NCBI GenBank assembly: GCA_900768805.1
Contig: CAAGEF010000158.1
Span: forward strand, 1-12,080
Direction: 5' to 3'
DNA length: 12,080 nt
Source of the DNA: Clostridia bacterium
GTDB taxonomy: Bacteria; Bacillota; Clostridia; TANB77; CAG-508
Part shown: one piece after another, positions 1-7,302 of the stretch
Numbering within the stretch: the first letter of the stretch is position 1
How the letters are laid out: each line of letters starts with the position of its first letter
Notes under the pieces: generated by a model
Seen by the model: the letters and a program-made list of their open reading frames with translations, nothing else
The model's database searches: none
Told to the model about the DNA's origin: nothing
Position numbers and translations under genes: made by a program

Positions 1-351
1 AGCTTTAGAAATATTATTAAATAAATATTCTTTATACTTTTCTGTTTCTGTATAATTACTTATTAAGTTTGTAACTTCTTTTTTTAAGTCCAAATCAATT
101 TCACTTTTCGCTATCAGTATTTCTTTTTTACAATCTGTTTGAAACTTAAAAACTTCTTTCATATAATTTTTTTCTAACTTTTCAATGGTTTTATTAAAAT
201 TCCAGTCTTTTCTATTTATATATTCCTCTATTTCTGTTTTTATCTGTTCTTCTATCTCTGCTTCTATTTCTTTTTTTAATATAGAAGCTTCATTAGACGC
301 CATTCCTAAACAGCTTTCTTCAAATTCTTTCAATCTTTTTTCTAAATTCAT
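1..351 (-). CDS. ntpE: V/A-type ATP synthase subunit E (peripheral stalk), partial
   Basis: The first 117 codons are in the window; the frame is open to the left edge, so the C-terminal part is missing. Subunit E pairs with the G/H subunit to form the peripheral stalk that holds the catalytic A3B3 head against the membrane sector. The visible part is a long charged helix, rich in Lys and Glu (residues 1-60 almost all helix-forming), followed by a stretch with K-E-I-L-I-A-K typical of E chains. The start is an ATG at 351, preceded by GGAGGG with three bases between. It lies 12 bases after the subunit F stop, so the two are co-transcribed. The assignment rests on operon position and helical composition more than on a diagnostic motif. 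Genes A, B and D are expected just outside the window. Confidence 0.82.
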   Translation of the reverse strand, partial: MNLEKRLKEFEESCLGMASNEASILKKEIEAEIEEQIKTEIEEYINRKDWNFNKTIEKLEKNYMKEVFKFQTDCKKEILIAKSEIDLDLKKEVTNLISNYTETEKYKEYLFNNISKA

Positions 352-363
352 AAACCCTCCAAA

Positions 364-597
364 CTAGATTTTTACTATTAAAGGAGTTCTTCTAAACTCT
401 TTTATATGATTTAATTTTTCATAACATAACTTATATATGTTTTCGGTTACAACTAATATTCCAATTTCGCTATTTTCTAAAACTTCATCTATCTTATTTT
501 CTATTTTTTCCTTATCTTTTAAAATACTAGCATCTACTCCAGAAAGTTTTAAACCTAATGCAGTTTCAATTTCATCACTTATACAATAAATTTTCAT
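364..597 (-). CDS. ntpG: V/A-type ATP synthase subunit F (central stalk), short form
   Basis: Subunit F binds the central rotor shaft (subunit D) under the catalytic head; in Enterococcus hirae the gene is called ntpG. The N-terminus MKIYCISDE, the G-L-K-L-S-G-V-D segment (about 15-22), the E-I-G-I-L-V-V-T-E strand (about 44-52) and the closing P-L-I-V-K-I strand are the usual order of the F-subunit Rossmann-like fold. At 77 residues it is short: family members are commonly about 100, with a helix after the final strand. Here the TAG follows that strand directly, and the GGAGGG of the next gene begins only a few bases later. No sequence is left that could encode the missing helix, so a simple frameshift does not explain it. 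An AAAGAGGT Shine-Dalgarno site lies three bases before the ATG. Confidence 0.88.
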   Translation of the reverse strand: MKIYCISDEIETALGLKLSGVDASILKDKEKIENKIDEVLENSEIGILVVTENIYKLCYEKLNHIKEFRRTPLIVKI

Positions 598-606
598 AAA
601 ACCTCT

Positions 607-969
607 TTATATTTTACTTAAAATCATAATTGCTATAATTAATCCATAAATAGCAATACCTTCTGCTAATCCAGCAAAAATAACTGTTTTTCCAAGTAAT
701 GAAGGATTTTCACTAATTGCACCAACAGCACTTGAAGCAACAACTGCAACAGCTATACCAGAACCAATTGCAGAAAGTCCTATAGCCAATGCCGCAGCAA
801 CTAATCCAATTCCTTTATTACTATCAGAAATAACTGCTGTATCATTCGAAGCAACAATTTCCTCTCCTCCAATATCTTCATTTAAAACTTCTGTAGCTTT
901 AGAAATTCCAACAAATAATCCTAAACAAAATACTAACATAATAAAAATTATCATAACTTTTTTTAACAT
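607..969 (-). CDS. ntpK: V/A-type ATP synthase subunit K (c-ring proteolipid), precursor with signal peptide
   Basis: This subunit forms the ion-carrying membrane ring. Residues 1-25 look like a signal peptide: M-L-K-K, then a hydrophobic run, ending I-S-K-A before T26. Residues 26-52 are an acidic linker. Residues 53-120 are one helical hairpin: helix 1 about 54-84 with G-S-G, a polar loop S-E-N-P at 86-89, and helix 2 about 95-118. The ion-carrying carboxylate is E103 in GLAEGIAIYG. Having one hairpin (two membrane helices) differs from the four-helix NtpK of Enterococcus hirae and resembles the Thermus proteolipid, which also has a signal peptide. The Ser/Thr after the Glu and the Gln in helix 1 that bind Na+ in the Ilyobacter F-type ring are absent (G104, I105, V74). 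This favours H+, but ion specificity is inference. The gene follows ntpI by 37 bases. Confidence 0.93.
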   Translation of the reverse strand: MLKKVMIIFIMLVFCLGLFVGISKATEVLNEDIGGEEIVASNDTAVISDSNKGIGLVAAALAIGLSAIGSGIAVAVVASSAVGAISENPSLLGKTVIFAGLAEGIAIYGLIIAIMILSKI

Positions 970-1006
970 TTTAATTTACCTCTTTCTTTATTCTATATAT
1001 TTTTCA

Positions 1007-2896
1007 CTAATTACTAGCCTGTTTTTCTATAGATTTATATTCTCTTCCATTTCCAGAATAAAATCTACTAAATAATTCATAATATTCTAATCTTAAAACT
1101 TGTATTCCTACTATTAAACCTTCTAGAATAATAACAACAATATTTCCTATAATTGATATTGCAACATTTCCAATACCAGTTGTCATATCTGCCAATAAAT
1201 ATATTGCCATACATAAACCAGTATGATTTATAGCAAAAGCAGCAAGTCTTAAAAATGAAATTGTATTACTTGCAAAAGATAATAGCATTTCAATTATTTC
1301 AAAAATTTTTTCAACAAAAGGAACTTTTGCATTATCTTTTTTGGAGGTTACAATTTTTGTAATAGTTTCATTAAATAATATAATAACAAGTAAACATAGA
1401 ACTATTATTACTATAACATTCATAGGTAATAGCATTTTTCCTTCTAAAAAATAATAAGCAATCATTACCAAAACAAAACCATACATTAAAAATCCAGCTA
1501 AACCATTTCCTTCAAAAAGAGTTCTTTTTATATCCGAATTTTTAATACCATTTATAATATTCAAAATCATAGATATCAAAATCAATATTGTTCCTACTAC
1601 AATTCCTGATATCAACATTGTATTTATATTTTCCATAGGACTTATTAAAATTGGTTTTATTAATTCCTCATTTCCAAAAACACTACCATATAAAAAACCA
1701 AATCCAACTGATGCAAGTCCCCCCGCTACTAAAATAGAACCTAAATTATTCTTTTTAATCAGCATGACTAGTCCAGCCAATAAGATTACCGCACCATGAC
1801 CTATATCTCCAAACATTATTCCAAACATTAAGCATGTAACAATTGCTATAAAAGGAGTTGGATCTAATTCACTTATATTTGGAACTCCATACATTTTAAC
1901 TATTGCTTCAAAAGGTCTAAATATAGCTAAATTTTTCAACTTTGTTGGTGCTTTCATATTTTTCTTAGCATCTTTAATAACAAAATCTATTCTTGGAGCT
2001 CTATTTAAAACATTTATGATTTCTTCCATATTAGACTCAGGAACCCAAACTACTATATAAAAATTATTATTTTGATCTTTTACTATATATTTTTTTAAAT
2101 TATTTACCATATCAAAAGTTTGAAGTTGTCTATATATTGTAGGTAAAGTTCCTGAAGCTAAATTTTTAATTTCTTCTATTTTTTCTAATTGTTTTTTTAT
2201 AAGTTCTTCGTTTTTAGAAATTTCCATATTAGAATTTACTATATACTCATTTGGTTTGGTCTGTAAGTCTTCTGGTAATTTAATTCTATCAAATTTTTGC
2301 ATATTGAAAAAACCATCAACCATTCCTACATATTCTTCTGTAGTAAAATATAAAATCCAAGTTACATCATCAGTTTTTTCTATTTCAAAAAATACAACTT
2401 CTAAATCTTCTATTTCTTTTTTTATTTCATCAATATTCTCATTTGGAACATTTCCATATCTGAATTTTAAATATTTGCAATCATATAATTTTTGGGCTTC
2501 TACATCCAAACATCTTAGTCTTTTTATAGGTTCTATATATTTTGAAATCTCTTCATTTCTTCTTTTAGCTAAATCTATATTTCTTAAAGCATTTTCATAT
2601 TTTTTATTTAATTCTTCTAAATTTTTATCTATATCTTCTAAAGTATTATCTAAATTTCTTCTGACAAAATTATTACTATACTTAATTTCAAATTTATCCA
2701 TTAAATTCAAACATTTTTTTAAGTATTCTTTAACACGATAATCATATTCATAATACTCAAATTTCCATCCTTTATCATAAATCTTTTTTGCATCTTCTAT
2801 TTGAATATCATAATTTATAAGATTTTCGGCTAAAAACTTTTCTAAGTCAGAATCTTTTCCTGTAATACTTAGTAGTTTCATTTGTTCAATAGCCAT
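1007..2896 (-). CDS. ntpI: V/A-type ATP synthase subunit I (a subunit, stator channel)
   Basis: Membrane stator subunit that carries the two half-channels for ions beside the c-ring. The N-terminal half (about 1-330) is cytosolic and coiled-coil rich. The C-terminal half holds several membrane helices. The family signature is clear: a run with P-F-E, Y-G-V-P and D-P-T-P-F, then MFGDIGHGA at the first helices. The essential arginine is R550 in SFLRLAAFAINH, and the last helix has a second arginine at about 602 in QVLRLEYYELF. I place the start at the ATG at 2896 (629 residues) because AGGAAAGG lies just before it. The frame is open eight codons further up to a TTG at 2920, which has no better ribosome site. 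The length is normal for the family. ntpC ends 47 bases upstream of the chosen start. Confidence 0.95.
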   Translation of the reverse strand: MAIEQMKLLSITGKDSDLEKFLAENLINYDIQIEDAKKIYDKGWKFEYYEYDYRVKEYLKKCLNLMDKFEIKYSNNFVRRNLDNTLEDIDKNLEELNKKYENALRNIDLAKRRNEEISKYIEPIKRLRCLDVEAQKLYDCKYLKFRYGNVPNENIDEIKKEIEDLEVVFFEIEKTDDVTWILYFTTEEYVGMVDGFFNMQKFDRIKLPEDLQTKPNEYIVNSNMEISKNEELIKKQLEKIEEIKNLASGTLPTIYRQLQTFDMVNNLKKYIVKDQNNNFYIVVWVPESNMEEIINVLNRAPRIDFVIKDAKKNMKAPTKLKNLAIFRPFEAIVKMYGVPNISELDPTPFIAIVTCLMFGIMFGDIGHGAVILLAGLVMLIKKNNLGSILVAGGLASVGFGFLYGSVFGNEELIKPILISPMENINTMLISGIVVGTILILISMILNIINGIKNSDIKRTLFEGNGLAGFLMYGFVLVMIAYYFLEGKMLLPMNVIVIIVLCLLVIILFNETITKIVTSKKDNAKVPFVEKIFEIIEMLLSFASNTISFLRLAAFAINHTGLCMAIYLLADMTTGIGNVAISIIGNIVVIILEGLIVGIQVLRLEYYELFSRFYSGNGREYKSIEKQASN

Positions 2897-2943
2897 ATTT
2901 TTTCCTTTCCTTAATTCCAAAATATTAAAATAAAATTTGATAA

Positions 2944-3972
2944 TTATATTTTAATATCAATAACTAATTTTTTAAGCAACTCTTCACTTTTTAAATTATA
3001 ACGAATACCTTCAATTATATTTATAATATCATTATTTTCTGCATCAATCATATCTATATAGGCATATACGAAATTTATATTAAACATTATTTCTCTGAAA
3101 TATTTCTTTGCTTTATCATACAAATATTTTTCTGCAAACTGTTCAAGAAGTTTAGGATCATCAGTAACAATTTTTTTATACGCTGTATTTCTTAAAACTT
3201 GTTCAAATTCAGAATAACTATTTGCATCTATTAAATTAGAAATATCTTTTTTATTAATTTTATAAAAATATCCTATTAATGTTTTTTCAATATCCTCTTT
3301 TGAAAAATTAAAATATGTTTTTGTTCTATAAATCCAAGTTATATTTTGCAAATCAATTTGACTACCAATCATATCTTTTAAAACAGAATTATTTTGTTTT
3401 TTGGCATATTTCATTAAATATTTGAAACACATCGTATCAAGTTCATTTTCTACTTTAAAAATATTTATTTTTTTTAAATCTTCATTTTGATAATTTTTAA
3501 AGACTTTAAAATAAGGAGTTTTTCTTAAGATATACAAAAATTCTTCGAAATCATTTACATTATTTATTCCGTCTATTCTTTTGAAAATATTTTCTGTCCA
3601 AAGCTTAATATTATTTAAATTTTCATTTATAATACTTCCTGAATAAAGTTTTCGAAAAACGCTTTTTATACATTTAATTTCATATTTAGATAAAAAAACT
3701 TTTAATGAATTTTGTGATTTTTTTGGTAATAATCTTTGAATCTTCTGTATATCTTTAATTAAATTTTTATCAAGTTGTGTTTCTATTTCAATTCTTTCAG
3801 CATTGTCTGATAAGATTTTAAATTCTTCTCTTTTGTTTTTTAAAAATAATAATGCTTTTTCTGAATCTGGTTGTTTTGATAATTCGAGGAAATCATCATA
3901 TTTCAGTTTTTTCGAGTACATTGCTTTTAGCTTTGTATTAATACTAGGATATCTGATTGCCGAAAACTGCAT
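2944..3972 (-). CDS. ntpC: V/A-type ATP synthase subunit C (d subunit)
   Basis: Subunit C (called d in eukaryotes) is the funnel that couples the central shaft to the c-ring. The 342-residue length fits the family. The protein is all helical with many Lys, Asn and Ile, and begins with the typical N-terminal block in which short helices contain A-I-R-Y, L-K-A-M, L-S-K and a conserved F-L near residue 43. Stretches such as D-L-Q-N-I-T-W-I-Y-R-T-K (about 207-218) match the repeated D-x-x-N-[IL] helices of this family. The start ATG at 3972 has AAAAGGAG seven bases upstream, lying inside the end of the preceding gene, and a single base separates that gene's TAA from this ATG. In Enterococcus hirae and Thermus, C comes after E; here it precedes I. 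Confidence 0.9.
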   Translation of the reverse strand: MQFSAIRYPSINTKLKAMYSKKLKYDDFLELSKQPDSEKALLFLKNKREEFKILSDNAERIEIETQLDKNLIKDIQKIQRLLPKKSQNSLKVFLSKYEIKCIKSVFRKLYSGSIINENLNNIKLWTENIFKRIDGINNVNDFEEFLYILRKTPYFKVFKNYQNEDLKKINIFKVENELDTMCFKYLMKYAKKQNNSVLKDMIGSQIDLQNITWIYRTKTYFNFSKEDIEKTLIGYFYKINKKDISNLIDANSYSEFEQVLRNTAYKKIVTDDPKLLEQFAEKYLYDKAKKYFREIMFNINFVYAYIDMIDAENNDIINIIEGIRYNLKSEELLKKLVIDIKI

Positions 3973-3973
3973 T

Positions 3974-4291
3974 TTATTCTCCTTTTGAAATTATAGAATT
4001 TACAAGTTCTTTTGTTAAATTCTCTTTCTCTTTTTGATATTGAGTTCTTAATTCTTCAATACCTTTATCTTTAATTTCTTGCATAATAGATTTTTTCTCT
4101 TTTAATTTTCTATCATACTCGTTTTTTTCAAAATCTATTCTAAATTTATATTTAGCATCAATTTCTTTTTTTCTTTTAGAAATTTCTTCGGAAATATAAT
4201 AATCTAAATTACTTATTTTACTTTCATATTCAGAAATCACGCTTTTTGCCTTATTATCAATCCCTAATAATTTATTAATAATTTCTTCCAT
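3974..4291 (-). CDS. Peripheral-stalk subunit of V/A-type ATP synthase (G/H-like)
   Basis: First gene of the operon, 105 residues, almost entirely one charged helix (Lys/Glu rich, few Gly or Pro). It starts M-E-E-I-I-N-K-L-L-G-I-D-N-K-A, resembling the amphipathic N-terminus of H/G stalk subunits, and continues as a long coiled coil. This subunit would pair with E to form the stator stalk; in Enterococcus hirae the equivalent is NtpF, in archaea AhaH. Coiled-coil proteins align poorly, so the call depends strongly on position: first in the operon, directly before C and I. The ATG at 4291 has GAAGGTGA a few bases upstream. The TAA is one base from the ntpC start, so translation of the two is probably coupled. 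Confidence 0.78.
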   Translation of the reverse strand: MEEIINKLLGIDNKAKSVISEYESKISNLDYYISEEISKRKKEIDAKYKFRIDFEKNEYDRKLKEKKSIMQEIKDKGIEELRTQYQKEKENLTKELVNSIISKGE

Positions 4292-4311
4292 ATTTTCACC
4301 TTCACAGTAAA

Positions 4312-4340
4312 ATTTTATATCTAATAATAAAAAAATACAA
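4312..4340 (-). promoter_or_regulatory. Candidate promoter of the V/A-ATPase operon
   Basis: On the minus strand, TTGTAT (4340-4335) and TAAAAT (4317-4312) are 17 bases apart. The transcript would start near 4305, giving a very short leader with the Shine-Dalgarno site almost at the 5' end. The -35 is weak (three of six consensus bases). The surroundings are extremely AT-rich, so chance matches are likely. Confidence 0.4.
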
Positions 4341-4429
4341 TATATATTGAAAAATAATTAGTAATTTTTTACGACATTTTTTTCTATGTTTAATATTCAC
4401 AAACTTCTCTTTACTTAGAATTTTTTATA

Positions 4430-4469
4430 TAATACAAAACCTGTCGCAATTGCGACAGGTTTTGTATTA
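4430..4469 (-). terminator. Perfect 40-base palindromic terminator, possibly bidirectional
   Basis: The block is a complete inverted repeat centred between 4449 and 4450. Its core is ACCTGTCGCA facing TGCGACAGGT, flanked by A and T runs. It begins three bases after the stop of the 296-residue gene. On the minus strand the GC-rich stem is followed by TTTT, as expected of an intrinsic terminator; by symmetry it could also stop plus-strand transcription. It separates this gene from the ATPase promoter. Confidence 0.88.
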
Positions 4470-4472
4470 ACT

Positions 4473-5363
4473 TTATTCGTATATCAGCTGTATCTTGTTA
4501 TCTGTTGGAGAGTATATCAAAATTCTCGTAATGTCTAAACATAAAACAGAGTAGTGGTTAGGCCCTTCGGAGTGAATACCAAAATCTGTATATTTATCAG
4601 TAACTGCATAATAATTGTTACCCTCGTTGATAATAGCTACACATTCTTCAGGTATATCATCATTGAAATATATATGAGTTCTACCAGACTGACATTCATT
4701 ATACATTGACATCTCATCTTTAATTATTTCTACAATCAGCTTGTTTTCATCATATAAATCATTAGTAACAACAGGATTGCCTTTTTTGTCAAATTCATCT
4801 ACAGCAATAATTGCATTTATAGGAAGATACGAATCAAAGAAGATATTATTATTTTGCCAAAGTAACTGCATAGTATTTTTCTCGATATCAAACAAAATAA
4901 CTCTTGCTATTGACTTAATTTCCTTACAAATATACAAATCCGCTTCACCTTCAACAGGATAAACTCTTGAACTTGAACAAAAATCGCCAATTATAAAATC
5001 GTCTGGAATTTTATTTTCGGCCAGAGTAAGTGAATCTCTATCAAATATTAATGCCTGCCTTTTTCCTAATTGCTGATTAATAAGCAAATTACCATCATCA
5101 TCTTCCACAGAAGAAGCTATAGTAGCTTCTGTAATTTCATAATCGCATTCTGCTTCTTCAGAAATCTTTGTTAAAATCTCCAAAAACGGAATGCCATTAG
5201 CAGAAGTAACATTCACAGCGCTCTTATCCTCATCTGTTTTATCAGAACCGATCTTAAAAGGATTTTTAATTACAAAAATGCTAATTAAAGCAACCAGCAC
5301 TAATATAAAAAAAACAACCTTAGTAGCATTTATTTTTTTGATATTCTTTTTTTCTTTGCCCAT
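4473..5363 (-). CDS. Unrecognised membrane-anchored protein, 296 residues
   Basis: I do not recognise a family. Residues 1-15 are basic (K-E-K-K-N-I-K-K), residues 16-32 are one hydrophobic membrane helix (V-V-F-F-I-L-V-L-V-A), and the rest is polar, acidic and beta-rich. This is the layout of a type II protein with a large domain outside the cell. That domain has six cysteines, which might form disulfides, and many Asp/Glu. Several strands end in I-Y or L-I-Y, including the C-terminal K-I-Q-L-I-Y-E. The start is firm: ATG at 5363 with AGGAGG seven bases upstream. It is downstream of the 180-residue gene in the same direction, but a terminator lies between, and I see only a weak own promoter (TTTTAG at 5442-5437, TAGTAT at 5419-5414). 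Base composition is less AT-rich than in the ATPase genes. It is a real gene; function unknown. Confidence 0.85.
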   Translation of the reverse strand: MGKEKKNIKKINATKVVFFILVLVALISIFVIKNPFKIGSDKTDEDKSAVNVTSANGIPFLEILTKISEEAECDYEITEATIASSVEDDDGNLLINQQLGKRQALIFDRDSLTLAENKIPDDFIIGDFCSSSRVYPVEGEADLYICKEIKSIARVILFDIEKNTMQLLWQNNNIFFDSYLPINAIIAVDEFDKKGNPVVTNDLYDENKLIVEIIKDEMSMYNECQSGRTHIYFNDDIPEECVAIINEGNNYYAVTDKYTDFGIHSEGPNHYSVLCLDITRILIYSPTDNKIQLIYE

Positions 5364-5442
5364 AAAGTTTCCTCCTTGCTGCTACATTGTCAACGAACAA
5401 AATATTTGTATAGATACTAACATATATAAATATCTGCTAAAA

Positions 5443-5469
5443 CCTCAGCCTCCATAGTGGAAGCTGAGG
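5443..5469 (-). terminator. Terminator of the 180-residue gene
   Basis: A 12-pair stem (5443-5454 with 5458-5469, including one G-T pair) closes a three-base loop. On the minus strand it reads CCTCAGCTTCCA, loop CTA, then TGGAGGCTGAGG and TTTT. It starts 14 bases after the stop at 5484. The bases between hold an A7T8 block (5471-5485), which would give the plus-strand reading a T run as well. Confidence 0.8.
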
Positions 5470-5483
5470 GAAAAAAATTTTTT

Positions 5484-6026
5484 TTAAACAGAAAACATCT
5501 CTGACAAGAACACCAGTTTTTCCAGAGGCTGAGATGGAAACTCGTTTTCGAGATTCTCTTTGTTTGCAGAAATACCATTGCGAATTTGCTTTGTTAAAAA
5601 CATCTCAACTTCTGAAATGAATTTTATATTTGCCAAAACAAATAAAGCAAATAAATTCATATCTTCAGTGGAAAGATATTTTTCTTCTTCAGCATAATAC
5701 GCAATAACAGGGTTTATCTCAGCGCCAACTTTTATAGTCTCACAAAGCTGGGTAAAAATCTCTGACTGCAATTCGTGAGAATTTCTGGCCGGCCACAACT
5801 GTACGATATTTTCCTGCACTTCAGGAAGTTCTGCACAAAGCTCAATAATTGCTTTTAACTGTTCCTCAGAAACTGCTCCGTCATTTGCCGCACTCTTAAG
5901 CTCTTCAAAAGCCATGTTCTTGTTACCGTTGAGCTTAACCAAAGCAGCAATGGTCATTCCCATTATGCTTTTTAAAAAATCAGGCTCAACACCACTTAAT
6001 AAAGCTTTAGTTTTTGGTTCTATCAT
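5484..6026 (-). CDS. Unrecognised helical protein, 180 residues
   Basis: No family recognised. The protein looks soluble and almost all helical, with no signal peptide or convincing membrane segment. Visible parts are a hydrophobic helix at about 17-32, an acidic helix at 53-77, a W-P-A-R turn at 78-81, a hydrophobic helix at 122-140 and a C-terminal element 139-180 containing QIRNG (147-151) and P-L-E-K-L-V (167-172). The same QIRNG appears in the 96-residue protein encoded at 11017-11307, at almost the same distance from the C-terminus. The ATG at 6026 is ten bases after AGGAGG. Another ATG five bases after AGGAGG opens only ATG-AGA-TGA, whose stop overlaps the real start. Codon use is less AT-driven than in the neighbouring ATPase and por genes. 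Monocistronic, with its own promoter and terminator. Confidence 0.85.
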   Translation of the reverse strand: MIEPKTKALLSGVEPDFLKSIMGMTIAALVKLNGNKNMAFEELKSAANDGAVSEEQLKAIIELCAELPEVQENIVQLWPARNSHELQSEIFTQLCETIKVGAEINPVIAYYAEEEKYLSTEDMNLFALFVLANIKFISEVEMFLTKQIRNGISANKENLENEFPSQPLEKLVFLSEMFSV

Positions 6027-6042
6027 CTCATATCGTCCTCCT
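6024..6042 (-). promoter_or_regulatory. Start region with two-codon leader ORF overlapping the real start
   Basis: On the minus strand, AGGAGG is followed by ACGAT, then ATG AGA TGATG. The first ATG has the better spacing but its frame stops after two codons. The TGA overlaps the ATG at 6026 as TGATG. Ribosomes may therefore restart here, or simply use the second ATG with a ten-base spacer. The sequence is plain; the coupling is inference. Confidence 0.5.
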
Positions 6043-6107
6043 AAAAAGTTTTTAAATAATGACCAAAAAACTCCTTTCGTTTTCTTTATATATGACTTAT
6101 GTTTAAT

Positions 6108-6136
6108 ATTGCAACATATTATGTAAAGCGTGTCAA
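6108..6136 (-). promoter_or_regulatory. Promoter of the 180-residue gene, with palindrome in the spacer
   Basis: Minus strand: TTGACA at 6136-6131, a 17-base spacer, then TGCAAT at 6113-6108 (four of six consensus bases), preceded by TGT as an extended -10. The spacer contains the 11-base palindrome ACATATTATGT (6114-6124), also present at the same distance from the -35 in the promoter of the 96-residue gene. The leader would be about 75 bases. Confidence 0.65.
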
Positions 6137-6313
6137 TAAGATAATAACAATTTTTTCTAATTGCATTTAAAATTTTTCAAATACAATTATATGCAATGTT
6201 TTACAGAAGCTCTATATTATAGGAAATACTTTTATATATTAAAAATGCAATAAATTAACCTATACAACACTTTATATAACATCGCAAAAAGAAAAATTTT
6301 TTATTACATAAAA

Positions 6314-6343
6314 AACGATTTGATATTATATTATCAAATCGTT
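6314..6343 (-). terminator. Terminator of the por operon
   Basis: Perfect 12-pair stem AACGATTTGATA / TATCAAATCGTT with a six-base loop. On the minus strand it is followed by TTTTTT (counting the end of the stem) eight bases after the porB stop at 6352. This is a classic intrinsic terminator for the operon end. Confidence 0.88.
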
Positions 6344-6351
6344 CTTAAAAA

Positions 6352-7302
6352 TTATTCCAAATTTGTAATTCTTTCTAAATCTAACAATTCTTGCCATCTA
6401 TCATCAACTTCCTTTTGGAATTCAGCTATCATCCATTCATTTCCAGGTTTAAACATATGTTTAAATCTTTTTTGTGGTCTTAAAAATTCTTCTACTGGAA
6501 GTTTATTTTTTGGTTTATAATTTATTTTATAAACTCCGTTTTCAACTTCATACAATGGCCAATAACAAGTTTCTACAGCAATTTTATTAAGCTCCATTAT
6601 ATCTTCTGTATTATATCCCCAACCTCTTGGACATGGAGCTAAAACATTTAAGAAGCAAGCACCTTTTGTATATATTGCTTTTTCTGATTTTTCATATAAA
6701 TCTTTTAAATTTCCTGTAGCTATAGTTTGTGCAACATAAGGTAAATGATGTCCAACCATTATTTTTGCTAAATCTTTTCTTGATTGTAATTTACCTGGAA
6801 CTACAGTTCCTGCTGGTGATGTAGTAGTATCAGCAAATCTAGGAGTAGCAGAAGATCTTTGAATACCAGTATTCATGTATGCACCATTATCATAACATAC
6901 ATAAACCATATCATGGTCTCTTTCCATTGCTCCTGATAAACTTTGTAAACCTATATCATAAGTTCCTCCATCTCCACCAAATGCAATAAATTTAGTATCT
7001 TTTCCCTCTGGTAATTTTCCTTGTCTTTTCATTGCATTATATGCAGCTTCAACTCCTGATAAAGTAGCTCCCGCATTTTCAAATGCTGTATGAATAAAAG
7101 AATCTGTCCATGCTGTATATGGATAAATGAATGTTGAAACCTCCATACATCCAGTAGCATTAGCAACTACAACATGATCTTCTGGTTTTACTGCTTTTAA
7201 AACCATTCTAGCAACTGTAGGTGCACCACACCCAGCGCACATTCTATGTCCAGATGTAAGTCTAGATGGTCTACTTGCAACCTCTTTATGATTATATGCC
7301 AT
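6352..7302 (-). CDS. porB: Pyruvate:ferredoxin oxidoreductase, beta subunit
   Basis: Binds thiamine diphosphate and one 4Fe-4S cluster, and with PorA forms the active site that decarboxylates pyruvate to acetyl-CoA. Motifs in order: GHRMCAGCGAP with C22 and C25, NATGCMEV with C52, the cofactor/Mg site GGDGGTYDIG (109-118) continuing to Y-D-N-G-A-Y-M-N-T-G (137-146), and LAPCPRGW with C224. All four cluster cysteines are present. At 316 residues the length is normal. The ATG at 7302 overlaps the porA stop by one base (TAATG), so translation is coupled. A GGGG stretch in the end of porA can serve as ribosome site. It is the last gene of the operon, followed by a terminator. Pyruvate is the most likely substrate; a related 2-oxoacid cannot be excluded from sequence alone. 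Confidence 0.96.
   Translation of the reverse strand: MAYNHKEVASRPSRLTSGHRMCAGCGAPTVARMVLKAVKPEDHVVVANATGCMEVSTFIYPYTAWTDSFIHTAFENAGATLSGVEAAYNAMKRQGKLPEGKDTKFIAFGGDGGTYDIGLQSLSGAMERDHDMVYVCYDNGAYMNTGIQRSSATPRFADTTTSPAGTVVPGKLQSRKDLAKIMVGHHLPYVAQTIATGNLKDLYEKSEKAIYTKGACFLNVLAPCPRGWGYNTEDIMELNKIAVETCYWPLYEVENGVYKINYKPKNKLPVEEFLRPQKRFKHMFKPGNEWMIAEFQKEVDDRWQELLDLERITNLE

Larger units (their letters stand above)
6027..6351. other. 325-base intergenic region between the 180-residue gene and porB
   Basis: It contains the 180-residue gene's leader and promoter (6027-6136) and the por terminator (6314-6343). The part between (6137-6313) is about 85% A+T with no open frame I can support. ATTGCAT near 6160 and ATGCAAT near 6192 and 6245 are short inverted or direct repeats that may be chance in such sequence. 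Confidence 0.6.

Noticed and set aside
185..367. 60-codon plus-strand open frame opposite subunit E
   Set aside because: It is the reverse reading of the Lys/Glu-rich E helix, without ribosome site or promoter.
2256..2741. 161-codon open frame on the plus strand within ntpI
   Set aside because: It is antisense to a clear, motif-bearing gene, is Ser/Phe/Leu-rich as the reverse reading of Lys/Glu helices would be, and has no ribosome site.
5387..5392. TTGACA just upstream of the 296-residue gene
   Set aside because: At 17 bases' spacing the -10 would fall in AAACTT after the ribosome site, with no match to TATAAT.
6210..6221. CTCTATATTATA, repeated exactly at 9548-9559 (TATAAT on the minus strand)
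   Set aside because: Neither copy has a credible -35 at 16-18 bases, and 12-base AT-rich matches are expected by chance here.
6137..6313. CRISPR, riboswitch or RNA gene in the longest intergenic stretch
   Set aside because: Only short ATTGCAT/ATGCAAT repeats are present, with no regular spacing, no stable GC-containing folds and no tRNA-like arms.
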